Below are positions 42,783 through 52,006 of a stretch of DNA of 64,000 bases, piece after piece. How positions within the stretch are numbered: position 1 is the stretch's first letter; each line of letters opens with the position of its first letter. The DNA is from UBA1231 sp045123185 (GTDB lineage Bacteria; Bacillota_I; Bacilli_A; ML615J-28; CAG-313): NCBI GenBank assembly GCA_045123185.1, contig JBGVIL010000026.1, positions 62,001 to 126,000 of the forward strand, read 5' to 3'. The position numbers were made by a program, and so were the translations under genes. The notes beneath the pieces are model-generated. The model was not told the DNA's origin. It saw nothing but the letters and a program-made list of their open reading frames with translations, and searched no databases.

Positions 42783-44294
42783 ATAGCTTATGTATTATTA
42801 ATATATCTTTTATTAGGTTTAATTAATAACTTTGTATTTGAACTTAATTTATTTCAACAATCAGGATATAAGTTATTAAAATATAAAAAGACTTTTTCAA
42901 GATACTTTTACAAAGAAGTTTCATCTTATTTAAGACTATTAATTTTAGTGTTAATTATCTTATTTCAGTTCTATCCTAATTTATTAATTGGAATCTTGAT
43001 AATGTTTTTAATGTTAGGAATAACTATCTTTAATAGAAAAACCATCTTAAAATTAAAAATTACAAAAAGAATGATTAGATTAATTTTATTAATTACAATT
43101 ATTCAATTAGTTATTTTAATTAAGCCTTTACTAATTGTGACAATTGAAATATTTATGACTCCATTAATAATTGTGATATGTAATATTGTTTTATCACCTA
43201 TTGAATATTTAATTAAGAAACATTATATTAAAAAGTCTAAAAAGAAATTGTTATTAATAGATCCCTTATGTGTTGGAATTACTGGTAGTTTTGGAAAGAC
43301 ATCAACAAAACATTTTTGTTATGAACTATTAAAAGACAATTATCTAACTACTTGTAGCCCTAAATCTTATAATACGCCAATGGGGTTATGTAAAAGTATA
43401 AATGAAAATCTAAATTTTGGCGATGAAATATATATTGCTGAAATGGGCGCGACAAAGCCAAAAGATATTGAAAAGCTAATAAACTTAGTAAATGTTGATA
43501 TTGGAATTATTACTGATATCGGAATCCAACATTTAGAATCATTCAAAACTATTGAGAATATTTTAAAAACAAAACTTGAAATACTCAAATCAAATAATCT
43601 TAAAACTTTGATAATCAATAATGATAATGAACATTTAAATAAATATCAATACCCTAATAATGTAAATATTGTTCGAGTCGGAACTGATTTAACATCTGAT
43701 ATTGTAATTAGTAATATAGTACTGACAATCAATAATATTGAATTCGATATTTTACTTGACAAGTTATATCATATTAAAACAAATATAATAGGAAAACATA
43801 ACGTACTGAATATTGGTATTTCGATTACACTAGCATTCTATCTTGGTATAGATATCAACGAAATAATTGAAAAATTAAAAAGTTTAGAATCCGTTAGTCA
43901 TCGTTTAGAAATTAAATATATCGGTCAACACAAGATAATTGATAATTCATTTAATTCCAATATAAAAGGATTTAAGAATAATATTGATCTTTTAGCTTTA
44001 TCAAAAGAGTTTAAAATATTAATAACCCCTGGAATTGTTGAATTAAAATTAAAAACCAAAGAAATTCATCAAGAACTCGCAAGATATATTAACAATAAAA
44101 TAGATTATGTATATTTAATAGATAATCCAAATACAAATTATATGAAAGATGAATTTATAAAAATAGGTTTTGTTAATTATATTATTGTTGATAGTTTTAC
44201 AAACGCATTTAAACTTGCTGTAAAGACAAATCAAGCATCAACCATTTTAATTGAAAATGACTTAACAGATTATTATATGAATGGAGGAATTTAA
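42783..44294 (+). CDS. membrane-anchored Mur ligase, MurF-like
   Basis: The central domain carries the P-loop GITGSFGKTSTKH, EMGATKPKDIEKL, and IGIQHLESF...K (the carbamylated-Lys region), so ATP-dependent amide ligase activity is plausible. The C-terminal domain has DNSFNSNIKGF and VELKLKTKEIH. Hydrophobic segments lie ahead of it. The first in-frame ATG is 42948, but the frame is open and protein-like from about 42783 (IAYVLLIYLLLGLINN, ELNLFQQSGYKLLKY). GAGGTG at 42770-42775 is spaced for a non-AUG start (ATA 42783). About 503 residues are expected. It is coupled to Ddl. Confidence 0.85.
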   Translation: MAYVLLIYLLLGLINNFVFELNLFQQSGYKLLKYKKTFSRYFYKEVSSYLRLLILVLIILFQFYPNLLIGILIMFLMLGITIFNRKTILKLKITKRMIRLILLITIIQLVILIKPLLIVTIEIFMTPLIIVICNIVLSPIEYLIKKHYIKKSKKKLLLIDPLCVGITGSFGKTSTKHFCYELLKDNYLTTCSPKSYNTPMGLCKSINENLNFGDEIYIAEMGATKPKDIEKLINLVNVDIGIITDIGIQHLESFKTIENILKTKLEILKSNNLKTLIINNDNEHLNKYQYPNNVNIVRVGTDLTSDIVISNIVLTINNIEFDILLDKLYHIKTNIIGKHNVLNIGISITLAFYLGIDINEIIEKLKSLESVSHRLEIKYIGQHKIIDNSFNSNIKGFKNNIDLLALSKEFKILITPGIVELKLKTKEIHQELARYINNKIDYVYLIDNPNTNYMKDEFIKIGFVNYIIVDSFTNAFKLAVKTNQASTILIENDLTDYYMNGGI

Positions 44295-45391
44295 TGAAAT
44301 TAAATGTCGGAATTTTATTTGGTGGAAGAAGTGTTGAACATGATATATCAATTATTACAGCTCTTCAAATTTATGAAAATATTGATAAAACTAAATATAA
44401 TGTAATACCACTTTATTTAAATGAAAACAATGAGATATATACAGGCTCAAAGTATTTTAATCTAGAAACATATAAAAAACCAATAATTGATAAACCACAT
44501 ATTTTAACTTTTTATAAAGACACGTATATTTTACAAAGTTTAACTCAAAAGTTCAAAAAACGCGTTAAAATAGACGTTATTTTTAATTCTGTACACGGTA
44601 TGGGAGTTGAAGACGGAACAACAGCAGGATATTTAGAATTTATCGGAATACCATATACTTCACCAAGTATTCTAGGGTCATCAATATGTCAAGACAAAGC
44701 TTATACCAAACAAATATTAAAAGACCTAAATGTAAAAACACTTGATTGCATGATAATAAAAAACGAAGACAAGTTAAATTTAATAAATTTAACAACCAAT
44801 TTAACTTATCCTAAAATAATCAAACCAGCACATTTAGGTTCAAGTATTGGAATTGTAGTAGTACATGACCAAGAAGAATTAATTAAAGAACTTCAAAAAG
44901 CTTTAGTTTATGATAATAAAATTATCATTGAAGATTATGTGGAAAACTTTAAAGAATATAATATTGCGGTATACAAAAGAAAAAATAAATTAATCACTTC
45001 AAGTATTGAAATTATAAAAAAGAAAAACGAAATTTTAGATTTTGATGAAAAATATATCGGTCATCATAAAGAGAAAATTCATCAAATCCTAAAAGACGAA
45101 GAATTAATTAATCAAATTAATGAAGTGGTTACTAAAACATATGAACATTTAGAATTAAATGGAGTAGTTAGATTTGACTTTATCCATAGTGATGAACTAT
45201 ATTTAAATGAAATTAATACAATACCAGGAGCATTATCTAATTACTTATTTAAAGATAAAGAATTATCTTTTAGTGTTTTAATTGATGAACAAATCAAACA
45301 AGCACTATATGTTAATAATAAACAAAAAAGATTAATTAAAACATTTAAAAGTAGTGTTTTGAGTAATACAAATAAAATTATTAAAAAGTAA
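44294..45391 (+). CDS. D-alanine:D-alanine ligase-like ATP-grasp enzyme
   Basis: This 365-residue ATP-grasp protein begins VGILFGGRSVEHDISI, the Ddl N-terminal motif. HGMGVEDGTTAGYLEFIGIPYTSP corresponds to the HGxxGEDGxxQG substrate loop, but with V and T replacing usual residues. KPAHLGSSIGI, NEINTIPGALSNYLF and RFDFI complete the ATP-grasp sites. It overlaps the Mur ligase by one base. A D-Ala-D-Ala or D-Ala-D-X product is inferred from the family. Confidence 0.88.
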   Translation: MKLNVGILFGGRSVEHDISIITALQIYENIDKTKYNVIPLYLNENNEIYTGSKYFNLETYKKPIIDKPHILTFYKDTYILQSLTQKFKKRVKIDVIFNSVHGMGVEDGTTAGYLEFIGIPYTSPSILGSSICQDKAYTKQILKDLNVKTLDCMIIKNEDKLNLINLTTNLTYPKIIKPAHLGSSIGIVVVHDQEELIKELQKALVYDNKIIIEDYVENFKEYNIAVYKRKNKLITSSIEIIKKKNEILDFDEKYIGHHKEKIHQILKDEELINQINEVVTKTYEHLELNGVVRFDFIHSDELYLNEINTIPGALSNYLFKDKELSFSVLIDEQIKQALYVNNKQKRLIKTFKSSVLSNTNKIIKK

Positions 45392-45417
45392 GGTTGAGAA
45401 ACTCAACCTTATTTTTC
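45389..45417 (+). terminator. terminator of the Mur ligase-Ddl operon
   Basis: A 9-bp stem, AAGGTTGAG with CTCAACCTT, and an AAA loop is followed by ATTTTTC. It overlaps the Ddl stop codon. Confidence 0.85.
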
Positions 45418-45424
45418 ATTCCCT

Positions 45425-45452
45425 TTGACAAAAAATAAATAAATGTTATAAT
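45425..45452 (+). promoter_or_regulatory. promoter of the tilS-ftsH operon
   Basis: TTGACA and TATAAT separated by 16 bases; the -10 lies about 70 bases before the tilS start. The leader has no clear structured element. Confidence 0.7.
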
Positions 45453-45524
45453 TGATATATAAGTAATCTTTTAGATTAATGTCACATAGAATTCAGATAA
45501 TGTTGGTATAATTAGGAGGACAGT

Positions 45525-46775
45525 ATGGAAAAAATTAACCAATTGTTAGAAAACATGCAATTACAATTAAATAATCAAACTATCATACTAGCTGTATCAA
45601 CAGGTATTGATTCAATGGTATTACTTGATTTAGTACAACAACTAAACAATGTCAAAGTAATTGTATGTCATGTTAATCATCATCGAAGAGATCAGTCAAA
45701 TGAAGAACAACAATATATAACAAACTATTGTAAAGAAAAAAATCTAAAATGTTATATTGAAGAATTATATTTTGAAGATACTAAAAACTTTCAAGAAACA
45801 GCTAGAATTAAAAGATATCAATTTTTTGAAAGAATTTTAAAACTTGAAAACGCAAAATATTTGTTAACTGCTCATCATGCAACAGACAACTTAGAAACAA
45901 TTCTAATGAGATTAATTAAATCATCTTCTCATAAAGGTTATGCAGGAATTGAACAATTACAACAAATAAAAGATTATTATATTTATCGTCCACTTTTAAA
46001 ACTAACAAAACATGATATATATAATTATCAACAAAGCAAAAACATTAAATATTTTAACGATGAATCTAATGACCATGATGATTATTTAAGAAATCGTATT
46101 AGACATAACATTATTCCAGAAATGGAAAAAGAAAATCCATCGCTTTATAAAGCTATTGAAATATATCAAGAACATATTTTAGAAACCAATAAAATGTTAT
46201 TTCAAGAAATAAATAGTTTTATAAATAATGAAGTTTCAACACAAAATAATATTATAAGTTTTAAACTAGATACATTTTTAAGCCTTTCTGATTATTTAAA
46301 GGAACAAGTATTATTTGAAATACTTAAAAAACATAATTTATCAAAAACATTAATTGAAGAATTAATTGATCAAATTAAAACAACAAAATCAACAATAATT
46401 AATAATATATCTAATGATCTTACAATGATTAAAGAGTATGGTTTTATTAAATTTGGAAAATGTTGTGTAAGTAAAGATATAAACTTAACAATTGAAAAAG
46501 AAGGCACTTATTTTATTGATGATAAAACTAAAATAATTGTAGATAAAAATATTTGTTATTTTGAAACAGAAAACATGAAAATGTGTTATAATATTAAAGA
46601 TTTGCCGGTAACTATTCGAACAAGACTTGATGGTGATAAAATACTTATTAATGGTAAATTAAAAAACTTAAGCGATTATTTAACTAATAATAAAGTATCA
46701 CATTTTGTTCGACAAAATTTATTGGTATTAACAAATAACTTAAATCAAGTGATTTATTTAATTGAAAAGAAATAG
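45525..46775 (+). CDS. tilS: tRNA(Ile)-lysidine synthetase
   Basis: This 416-residue enzyme adds lysine to C34 of tRNA-Ile(CAU) so it reads AUA. The PP-loop reads ILAVSTGIDSM (STGxDS rather than SGGxDS, a known variant form), followed by VCHVNHHRRDQS, LTAHHATDNLETILMRL and NRIRHNIIPEM. Because the genes in this window use ATA very often, this modification is important here. AGGAGG precedes the start. It leads the tilS-ftsH-rqcP-maf group. Confidence 0.95.
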   Translation: MEKINQLLENMQLQLNNQTIILAVSTGIDSMVLLDLVQQLNNVKVIVCHVNHHRRDQSNEEQQYITNYCKEKNLKCYIEELYFEDTKNFQETARIKRYQFFERILKLENAKYLLTAHHATDNLETILMRLIKSSSHKGYAGIEQLQQIKDYYIYRPLLKLTKHDIYNYQQSKNIKYFNDESNDHDDYLRNRIRHNIIPEMEKENPSLYKAIEIYQEHILETNKMLFQEINSFINNEVSTQNNIISFKLDTFLSLSDYLKEQVLFEILKKHNLSKTLIEELIDQIKTTKSTIINNISNDLTMIKEYGFIKFGKCCVSKDINLTIEKEGTYFIDDKTKIIVDKNICYFETENMKMCYNIKDLPVTIRTRLDGDKILINGKLKNLSDYLTNNKVSHFVRQNLLVLTNNLNQVIYLIEKK

Positions 46776-46784
46776 GAGGATAAA

Positions 46785-48731
46785 ATGAATAAACAAAGAA
46801 AGAAGTTTGGAATATCGGAGATATTCGTTATTTTGTTAGTTGGTTTTATTGTTGTTGGGGCTATCTTATTTTTAGTAAAAGATAAGGTAAAATATGAAGA
46901 ACTAACTTATACAAAACTATTAGAACGTTTAGAAACTAAATCAGTTGAAGAAATATCTTTCTCTGGTGTAAAAGGAGAAGGAAATACAAATGTTTTATTT
47001 GTAGAAGGAACTTATACTGAAGAATATCAAAATAATTTTTCTTATAATAGATTTACTGCATATGTTCAAGAAGCAGATTATGAAACAATCGTTTTATATG
47101 CTAGAGCATCTGAAGTAGAGATTGTTGGAACTAAAGTATTATCATCATTTAACTGGATGAATATTATCTGGATTGGATTATTAATATTCTCAGTAATAAT
47201 GTTATTTATGTTTATTATGAAAAGTGGTGGTGGAGCTAATGATAAAGCCTTCACATTTGGAAAAAGCCGTGCAAGACTTACTAAAAAAGCCACAACAAAT
47301 TTCAAAGATGTAGCTGGACTTGATGAAGAAAAAGAAGAAATGATTGAAATTGTTGACTTCTTAAAGAATCCTCAAAAATATTTTGCCATGGGGGCACGTG
47401 TACCAAAAGGTGTATTATTAGTTGGTGATCCTGGTACTGGTAAAACATTACTTGCAAGAGCTGTTGCAGGTGAGGCTAATGTTCCATTCTATACAATCTC
47501 TGGTTCTGACTTCGTTGAATTATTTGTCGGTGTTGGTGCTAGCCGTGTTCGTGACATGTTTAAAACTGCAAAACAAACTGCACCATGTATCGTATTTATT
47601 GATGAAATTGATGCTGTTGGTCGTCAAAGAGGAACAGGACTTGGTGGAGGCCATGATGAAAGAGAACAAACACTTAACCAATTACTTGTTGAAATGGATG
47701 GATTTAGTGGTAACTCTGGTGTAATCGTAATGGCTGCAACTAACCGTGCAGACGTACTAGATCCTGCACTTTTAAGACCTGGAAGATTTGACAGACAAAT
47801 CCATATTGGAAAACCTGATTTAAAAGCAAGAGAAGCTATTTTAAAAGTACATGCAAGAAATAAAAAACTTTCTCCAAAAGTTAATCTTGCAGATATCGCA
47901 AGACGCACTCCTGGATTTAGCGGTGCTGATCTTGAAAACTTACTAAATGAAGCATCACTTTTAGCAGCAAGAGAAAATGCAAAAGAAGTTAAAATTTATC
48001 ATGTTGATGAAGCAATCGACAGAGTATTAATGGGACCTGCTAAAAAGTCTAAGAAATATTCTGAAACAGAAAAGGCATTAATTGCATATCATGAAGCAGG
48101 ACATGCTGTTATTGGACTTAAATTAAAACATGCTAATGTTGTTCAAAAAGTAACAATTATTCCAAGAGGTGTCGCTGGTGGATACAACTTAATGACTCCA
48201 GAAGAAGAAACATTCTTACATACTGAAGTTCACTTGAAAGCTGAAATCACTGGTCTTTTAGCTGGTAGAATTGCAGAAAAACTAGTATTTGACCAAGTAA
48301 CAACAGGAGCACATAATGACTTCCAAAAAGCAACTTATATTGCACGTGCTATGGTTACTGAATATGGTATGAGTTCTTTAGGCCCAATTCAATATGAAAG
48401 AAATACTGGTAATGTTTTCTTAGGCCGTGATTACATGGCTGACAAAAACTTCTCAGATCAAGTTGCTTTGGAAATTGACCAAGAAGTTAGAAAAATTATT
48501 AGTGAATGCTATGACTTAGGTGAAGAAACACTTAAAGAAAATCGTAAACTATTAGATTTAATTGCGCAACACTTAGTTGAAATTGAAACTCTTACTAAAG
48601 AAGATATTACAGAACTTGTTGAAACTGGAAAACTTGGTTGGTGGGAAAAGAAAAAAGCTAAACTTGCTGAACAACAAGCATATATAGCTGAACAACAAAA
48701 CCAAACTGAACCAGAAAATAAAACTGAATAA
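46785..48731 (+). CDS. ftsH: ATP-dependent zinc metalloprotease FtsH
   Basis: This 648-residue membrane protease has two N-terminal membrane segments flanking a small extracytoplasmic domain. The AAA domain has Walker A VGDPGTGKTLLARA at about residue 212, pore loop FVELFVGVGAS, Walker B CIVFIDEIDAVGR and the SRH. The zinc site HEAGH is near residue 434. It degrades membrane and regulatory proteins. It overlaps rqcP by one base. Confidence 0.98.
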   Translation: MNKQRKKFGISEIFVILLVGFIVVGAILFLVKDKVKYEELTYTKLLERLETKSVEEISFSGVKGEGNTNVLFVEGTYTEEYQNNFSYNRFTAYVQEADYETIVLYARASEVEIVGTKVLSSFNWMNIIWIGLLIFSVIMLFMFIMKSGGGANDKAFTFGKSRARLTKKATTNFKDVAGLDEEKEEMIEIVDFLKNPQKYFAMGARVPKGVLLVGDPGTGKTLLARAVAGEANVPFYTISGSDFVELFVGVGASRVRDMFKTAKQTAPCIVFIDEIDAVGRQRGTGLGGGHDEREQTLNQLLVEMDGFSGNSGVIVMAATNRADVLDPALLRPGRFDRQIHIGKPDLKAREAILKVHARNKKLSPKVNLADIARRTPGFSGADLENLLNEASLLAARENAKEVKIYHVDEAIDRVLMGPAKKSKKYSETEKALIAYHEAGHAVIGLKLKHANVVQKVTIIPRGVAGGYNLMTPEEETFLHTEVHLKAEITGLLAGRIAEKLVFDQVTTGAHNDFQKATYIARAMVTEYGMSSLGPIQYERNTGNVFLGRDYMADKNFSDQVALEIDQEVRKIISECYDLGEETLKENRKLLDLIAQHLVEIETLTKEDITELVETGKLGWWEKKKAKLAEQQAYIAEQQNQTEPENKTE

Positions 48732-48994
48732 TGCGTTTAGATAAATATTTAAAAGTATCAAGACTTATCAAAAGAAGACAACTTGCAAAAGACGCAAGTA
48801 ATTCTGAAAGAATTCTTTTAAATGGTAAGATTGCTAAACCATCGAAGGAAGTAAATATTGGTGATGTAATAACAATCATCTTTGGTAAAAAAATAGTTGA
48901 AGTAAAAATTACTAAACTAATTGATTCAACAAAAAAAGACGATGCGCTTTTAATGTATGAATTAATATCAGAAAAAGAAAAGACAGGAGAATAA
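48731..48994 (+). CDS. rqcP: S4-domain RNA-binding protein RqcP (YabO)
   Basis: This 87-residue S4-domain protein begins RLDKYLKVSRLIKRRQLAKDAS and has ILLNGKIAKPSKEVNIGDVI, matching YabO/RqcP, which helps RqcH add alanine tails to stalled nascent chains in ribosome quality control. In Bacillus yabO lies next to yabP and yabQ; here those are located elsewhere in the window (61483-62189). The start is within the ftsH stop (TAATG). Confidence 0.88.
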   Translation: MRLDKYLKVSRLIKRRQLAKDASNSERILLNGKIAKPSKEVNIGDVITIIFGKKIVEVKITKLIDSTKKDDALLMYELISEKEKTGE

Positions 48995-49022
48995 TCCTGT
49001 CTTTAAAATTAGGAGAATATAT

Positions 49023-49562
49023 ATGTTAATACTTGCATCTAAATCACCAAGAAGAAAAGAATTTTTAGAAAAAGCAAACTTAGAATTTATTATTGATACA
49101 GTAGAAACTGAAGAAATATTTAATAATGAACTATCAATTGAAGATGCATTAATCGATATTGCAAGACAAAAAGTAATGCCAGTCTTTAAAAAACATCCAA
49201 CTGATACAATCCTTGGTGCAGATACAATTGTCGTATGTGAAAACCAAATACTAGGTAAACCAAAAAATATTGAACATGCTAAAGATATGCTTAGACTTCT
49301 TTCTAATAAAGCACACTATGTAATGACTGGAGTAATTATTAAAACAATTGATAAAGAAATATCATTCGTAGAAAAAACAAAAGTATATTTTAAACAACTA
49401 ACTGAAAGTGATATAGAAATATTAACAACCAAAGAAAATGTACTTGATAAAGCAGGGTCTTATGCCATTCAAGGAGCAGCAGGAAATTATATTGAAAAGA
49501 TTGAGGGAGACTACGATAACGTAGTAGGTCTTCCAATTATCAAAGTTACAAAATATATATAA
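49023..49562 (+). CDS. maf: Maf-family nucleotide pyrophosphatase
   Basis: This 179-residue protein has the LILASKSPRRKEFLEKANL start, LGADTIVVCENQILGKP (catalytic Asp) and SYAIQGAAGNYIEKIEGDYDNVVGLP near the C-terminus. Maf enzymes hydrolyse non-canonical or canonical dTTP/UTP to the monophosphate, and in Bacillus affect septum formation. An AGGAG site precedes the ATG. A 10-bp hairpin spans the preceding gap. Confidence 0.94.
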   Translation: MLILASKSPRRKEFLEKANLEFIIDTVETEEIFNNELSIEDALIDIARQKVMPVFKKHPTDTILGADTIVVCENQILGKPKNIEHAKDMLRLLSNKAHYVMTGVIIKTIDKEISFVEKTKVYFKQLTESDIEILTTKENVLDKAGSYAIQGAAGNYIEKIEGDYDNVVGLPIIKVTKYI

Positions 49563-49566
49563 TGAA

Positions 49567-49600
49567 AAAAGAAGCAAATATTATTTGCTTCTTTTATTTT
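49567..49600. terminator. bidirectional terminator, maf and hslO
   Basis: A perfect 13-bp stem, AAAAGAAGCAAAT with ATTTGCTTCTTTT, and a 3-base loop, between convergent genes. T-runs follow on both strands. The hslO stop lies at the edge of the 3' arm. Confidence 0.85.
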
Positions 49601-50469
49601 GCTTTTTTTTGAAGTTGAACTAATTCTTCTTCTGTAAATTCATAGTTTTTACCACAAAAGTGACAAACTGTGTTTGCTCCATGATCTTTATTAATCATAT
49701 CTTGAATTTCGTCTTTACCTAGACTAATAATACCTTTACTAAATCTTGATTTAGAACAAGTACATCTAAATCTAACAGGAGTAGTTTCTACAACTTCAAA
49801 TGTATCATCAGCAAGCATCTTACCAATTTGTTCTAAACTCATACCATTTTGAAACATTTCACTTACAGTTGGTAATGTATTTAGTTTCTTTTCGATTGCT
49901 TCAATTACTTCTTCCTTAGTGTTTGGTAAAAGTTGAATAATAAATCCACCTGCTGATTTAGCTAAATTATTAGTATTTACTAAAACACCAAGTGAAACAA
50001 CAGAAGGAACTTGTTCTGAAATCATTAAATAATATGCAAAGTCTTTAGCAAGTTCACCATCAATAATTGGAACAGACCCGATAAAAGGTTCTTTTAGTTT
50101 TAAGTCTTTGATAACATTAATTAAACCAGTGTGACCGACAGTTTCACGTACGTTTAATTTGTTTGCTGAATTGTATTCGAAATGGCAATGTGGATTACTT
50201 GCATATGCTCTTACATGACCGTGAGCATCAGCTTCAGCCATAATTAAACCGATTGGACCATCACCATCAACTTTAACTGTAACAGTTTCTTCTAACTTTA
50301 GCATCCCTCCCATCATAGTAGTGAATGCCATAACTCTACCTACAGCTGCGAGTGCGCTTGGATAGTAATTAAGTCTTTTCGCAAGATTATTTAGGACATT
50401 GTCACATCTAACAACATATATTCTAACTTGCTTGTCATAAGCAAGAGCTTTTAATAAATAGTTTTTCAT
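49594..50469 (-). CDS. hslO: redox-regulated chaperone Hsp33
   Basis: This 291-residue protein has the Hsp33 N-domain (LLKALAYDKQVRIYVVRC, MKVDGDGPIGLIMAEADA-like block with VKVDGDGPIGLI) and a C-terminal zinc switch with C236-x-C238 and C269-x2-C272. Oxidation of these Cys activates the holdase. The start has a GGAGG site at about 50475. It is convergent with maf. In Bacillus hslO is also close to ftsH, so the local order is partly conserved. Confidence 0.96.
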   Translation of the reverse strand: MKNYLLKALAYDKQVRIYVVRCDNVLNNLAKRLNYYPSALAAVGRVMAFTTMMGGMLKLEETVTVKVDGDGPIGLIMAEADAHGHVRAYASNPHCHFEYNSANKLNVRETVGHTGLINVIKDLKLKEPFIGSVPIIDGELAKDFAYYLMISEQVPSVVSLGVLVNTNNLAKSAGGFIIQLLPNTKEEVIEAIEKKLNTLPTVSEMFQNGMSLEQIGKMLADDTFEVVETTPVRFRCTCSKSRFSKGIISLGKDEIQDMINKDHGANTVCHFCGKNYEFTEEELVQLQKKAK

Positions 50470-50543
50470 AATTCCTCCAACATATATTTTAATACTTTGG
50501 TTATAATATATATGAATTTTATCATTTTATTTAAATTATGTCA

Positions 50544-50573
50544 AAGAAAAAAACTGTCTTATGACAGTTTCTA
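50544..50573 (-). terminator. terminator of the YebC-family gene
   Basis: An 8-bp stem, AAACTGTC with GACAGTTT, around TTAT. On the reverse strand it is followed by TTTTTTCTTT. It starts right after the stop of the gene at 50571. Confidence 0.75.
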
Positions 50574-51305
50574 TTCTTCTTCAGGTAAATCAACAACGTT
50601 ATGGAAGAAATCTTGAACGTCATCAATATCATCTAACATTTCTTGTAGACGTTTGAATTGAGCGATTTCTTTTTCATCTGTTAATGTTACAGTGTTTTGT
50701 GGAACATAAGTTACTAAGTCTTCTACAAATTCTAAATCAGGTTTTGCAGCTACAAGTGCATCACGAACTGCTTGATAGTCAGAACTTTGAGCATATACTG
50801 TAGTTAAACCATCTTCCATTTGAATGTCTTCAACTTCACAATCAGCCATCATTACTGCTTCGAAAGCTTCTTCATCAGTCATACCTTTAAAAGTAAATAC
50901 AGCATAGTAGTCAAACATATGTCTAACACAACCAGCAACACCTAGTTTACAACCAGTTTTTGTTAATGCAATTTTAACAGCTGTCATAGTTCTGTTTTCA
51001 TTATCTGTTAAACATTCGATAATTAACATACTATTAGATGGACCAAATCCTTCATAACGAACAGGATAGTATGATTCCATACTTCCACCTTTAGCTTTAT
51101 CAATTGCTCTTTTAATTGTATCAGCATTAACTTGTTCACGTTTTGCTTTTTCTATTTCACGTTTAAGGGTTAAATTAGAATCAGGATCTGGAACACCAGA
51201 TTTTGCAGCCATATATATAATTTTGCTCCACTTATTATTCAATTTTGATTTTGCAGCAGCAGTTTTCGCCATTGATGCTGCACGAACTTCATGCGCTCTT
51301 CCCAT
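50571..51305 (-). CDS. YebC/YeeI-family translation or transcription factor
   Basis: This 244-residue protein has NNKWSKIIYMAAKSGVPDPDSN, the RYEGFGPSNSMLIIECLTDNENRT block and a C-terminal alpha/beta domain, closest to the Bacillus YeeI branch of YebC proteins. The family has been described as a DNA regulator and more recently as a factor that helps ribosomes with proline-rich stretches. An AAGGAG precedes the ATG on the reverse strand, and TGATATAAT (51337-51345) is its extended -10. Confidence 0.92.
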   Translation of the reverse strand: MGRAHEVRAASMAKTAAAKSKLNNKWSKIIYMAAKSGVPDPDSNLTLKREIEKAKREQVNADTIKRAIDKAKGGSMESYYPVRYEGFGPSNSMLIIECLTDNENRTMTAVKIALTKTGCKLGVAGCVRHMFDYYAVFTFKGMTDEEAFEAVMMADCEVEDIQMEDGLTTVYAQSSDYQAVRDALVAAKPDLEFVEDLVTYVPQNTVTLTDEKEIAQFKRLQEMLDDIDDVQDFFHNVVDLPEEE

Positions 51306-51402
51306 AATATAACTCCTTTATTTCAAAATTCATATAATTATATCATAAAACTTAATAAATAAAAAGTCATTTGTTTATTTTTTTAAAAAACTTGCCAAAC
51401 TA

Positions 51403-51431
51403 TTTACAAAACAAGTAGATTGATGTATAAT
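51403..51431 (+). promoter_or_regulatory. promoter of the orphan gene and M16C peptidase
   Basis: TTTACA and TATAAT are separated by 17 bases, 24 bases before the start at 51455. It faces away from the YebC-family promoter, making a divergent pair. Confidence 0.65.
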
Positions 51432-51454
51432 TAAAAAGAAAGGAAATGATAAAT

Positions 51455-51994
51455 ATGAATATTTATGATGACTATATAAAATATATTGAAGAGAATAATT
51501 ATTTATTAAATCTCTTAGAAAATAATGTACCAACTATCTATGTTCTATTTGAAGATGTTCTAGCAGTATTAAATTACATTGTTGAAGAATATCAAAAGGG
51601 AAGTCAATTAGACGATGATTTAAAAGATTTCTTTGATGCAGGATACGGATATTTAACAAGTGTAATGACTGATTTAAAAATGATATTTGAAGATTATTTT
51701 AAAAGTGATGTTATTTTATTAACAAAATATGGAAACTTAATTACATACTTTTTCTATATAGAAGATTTAAAATGTCACTTAGATGCAGAAGAGTTATTAA
51801 CAAAATCAAAACAAAAGATTATTGATGATATCCAACAAGAAATAGAAACAATATTAGTAAATAAATTGGAACCTAGTGAAGATTTAACTGATAAATATGA
51901 AATGAAAATTTCTAAAATCACTTCATCTAAAGATAATTATCATCCAATCTATACCATTTTTGCGTTAATCAGAGAAGAACTTAATTTATTTTAA
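51455..51994 (+). CDS. unknown acidic helical protein
   Basis: The start is ATG 51455, about ten bases after AAAGGA; the ATG at 51446 almost touches that site. The 179-residue product is acidic and rich in Leu, Ile, Asp and Glu, with helix-like runs and no membrane segment, signal peptide or clear motif. It lies 12 bases before the M16C peptidase gene and shares its promoter, which may point to a linked role. I do not recognise it. Confidence 0.7.
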   Translation: MNIYDDYIKYIEENNYLLNLLENNVPTIYVLFEDVLAVLNYIVEEYQKGSQLDDDLKDFFDAGYGYLTSVMTDLKMIFEDYFKSDVILLTKYGNLITYFFYIEDLKCHLDAEELLTKSKQKIIDDIQQEIETILVNKLEPSEDLTDKYEMKISKITSSKDNYHPIYTIFALIREELNLF

Positions 51995-52006
51995 AGGAGA
52001 TTTGTT

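Noticed and set aside
45507..45512. Second TATAAT before tilS
   Set aside because: It touches the AGGAGG binding site of tilS, so a transcript starting there would not keep that site.
48979..49004. Hairpin between rqcP and maf as a terminator
   Set aside because: The 10-bp stem is good, but only three T follow and the maf binding site comes right after, so processing or attenuation is as likely as termination.
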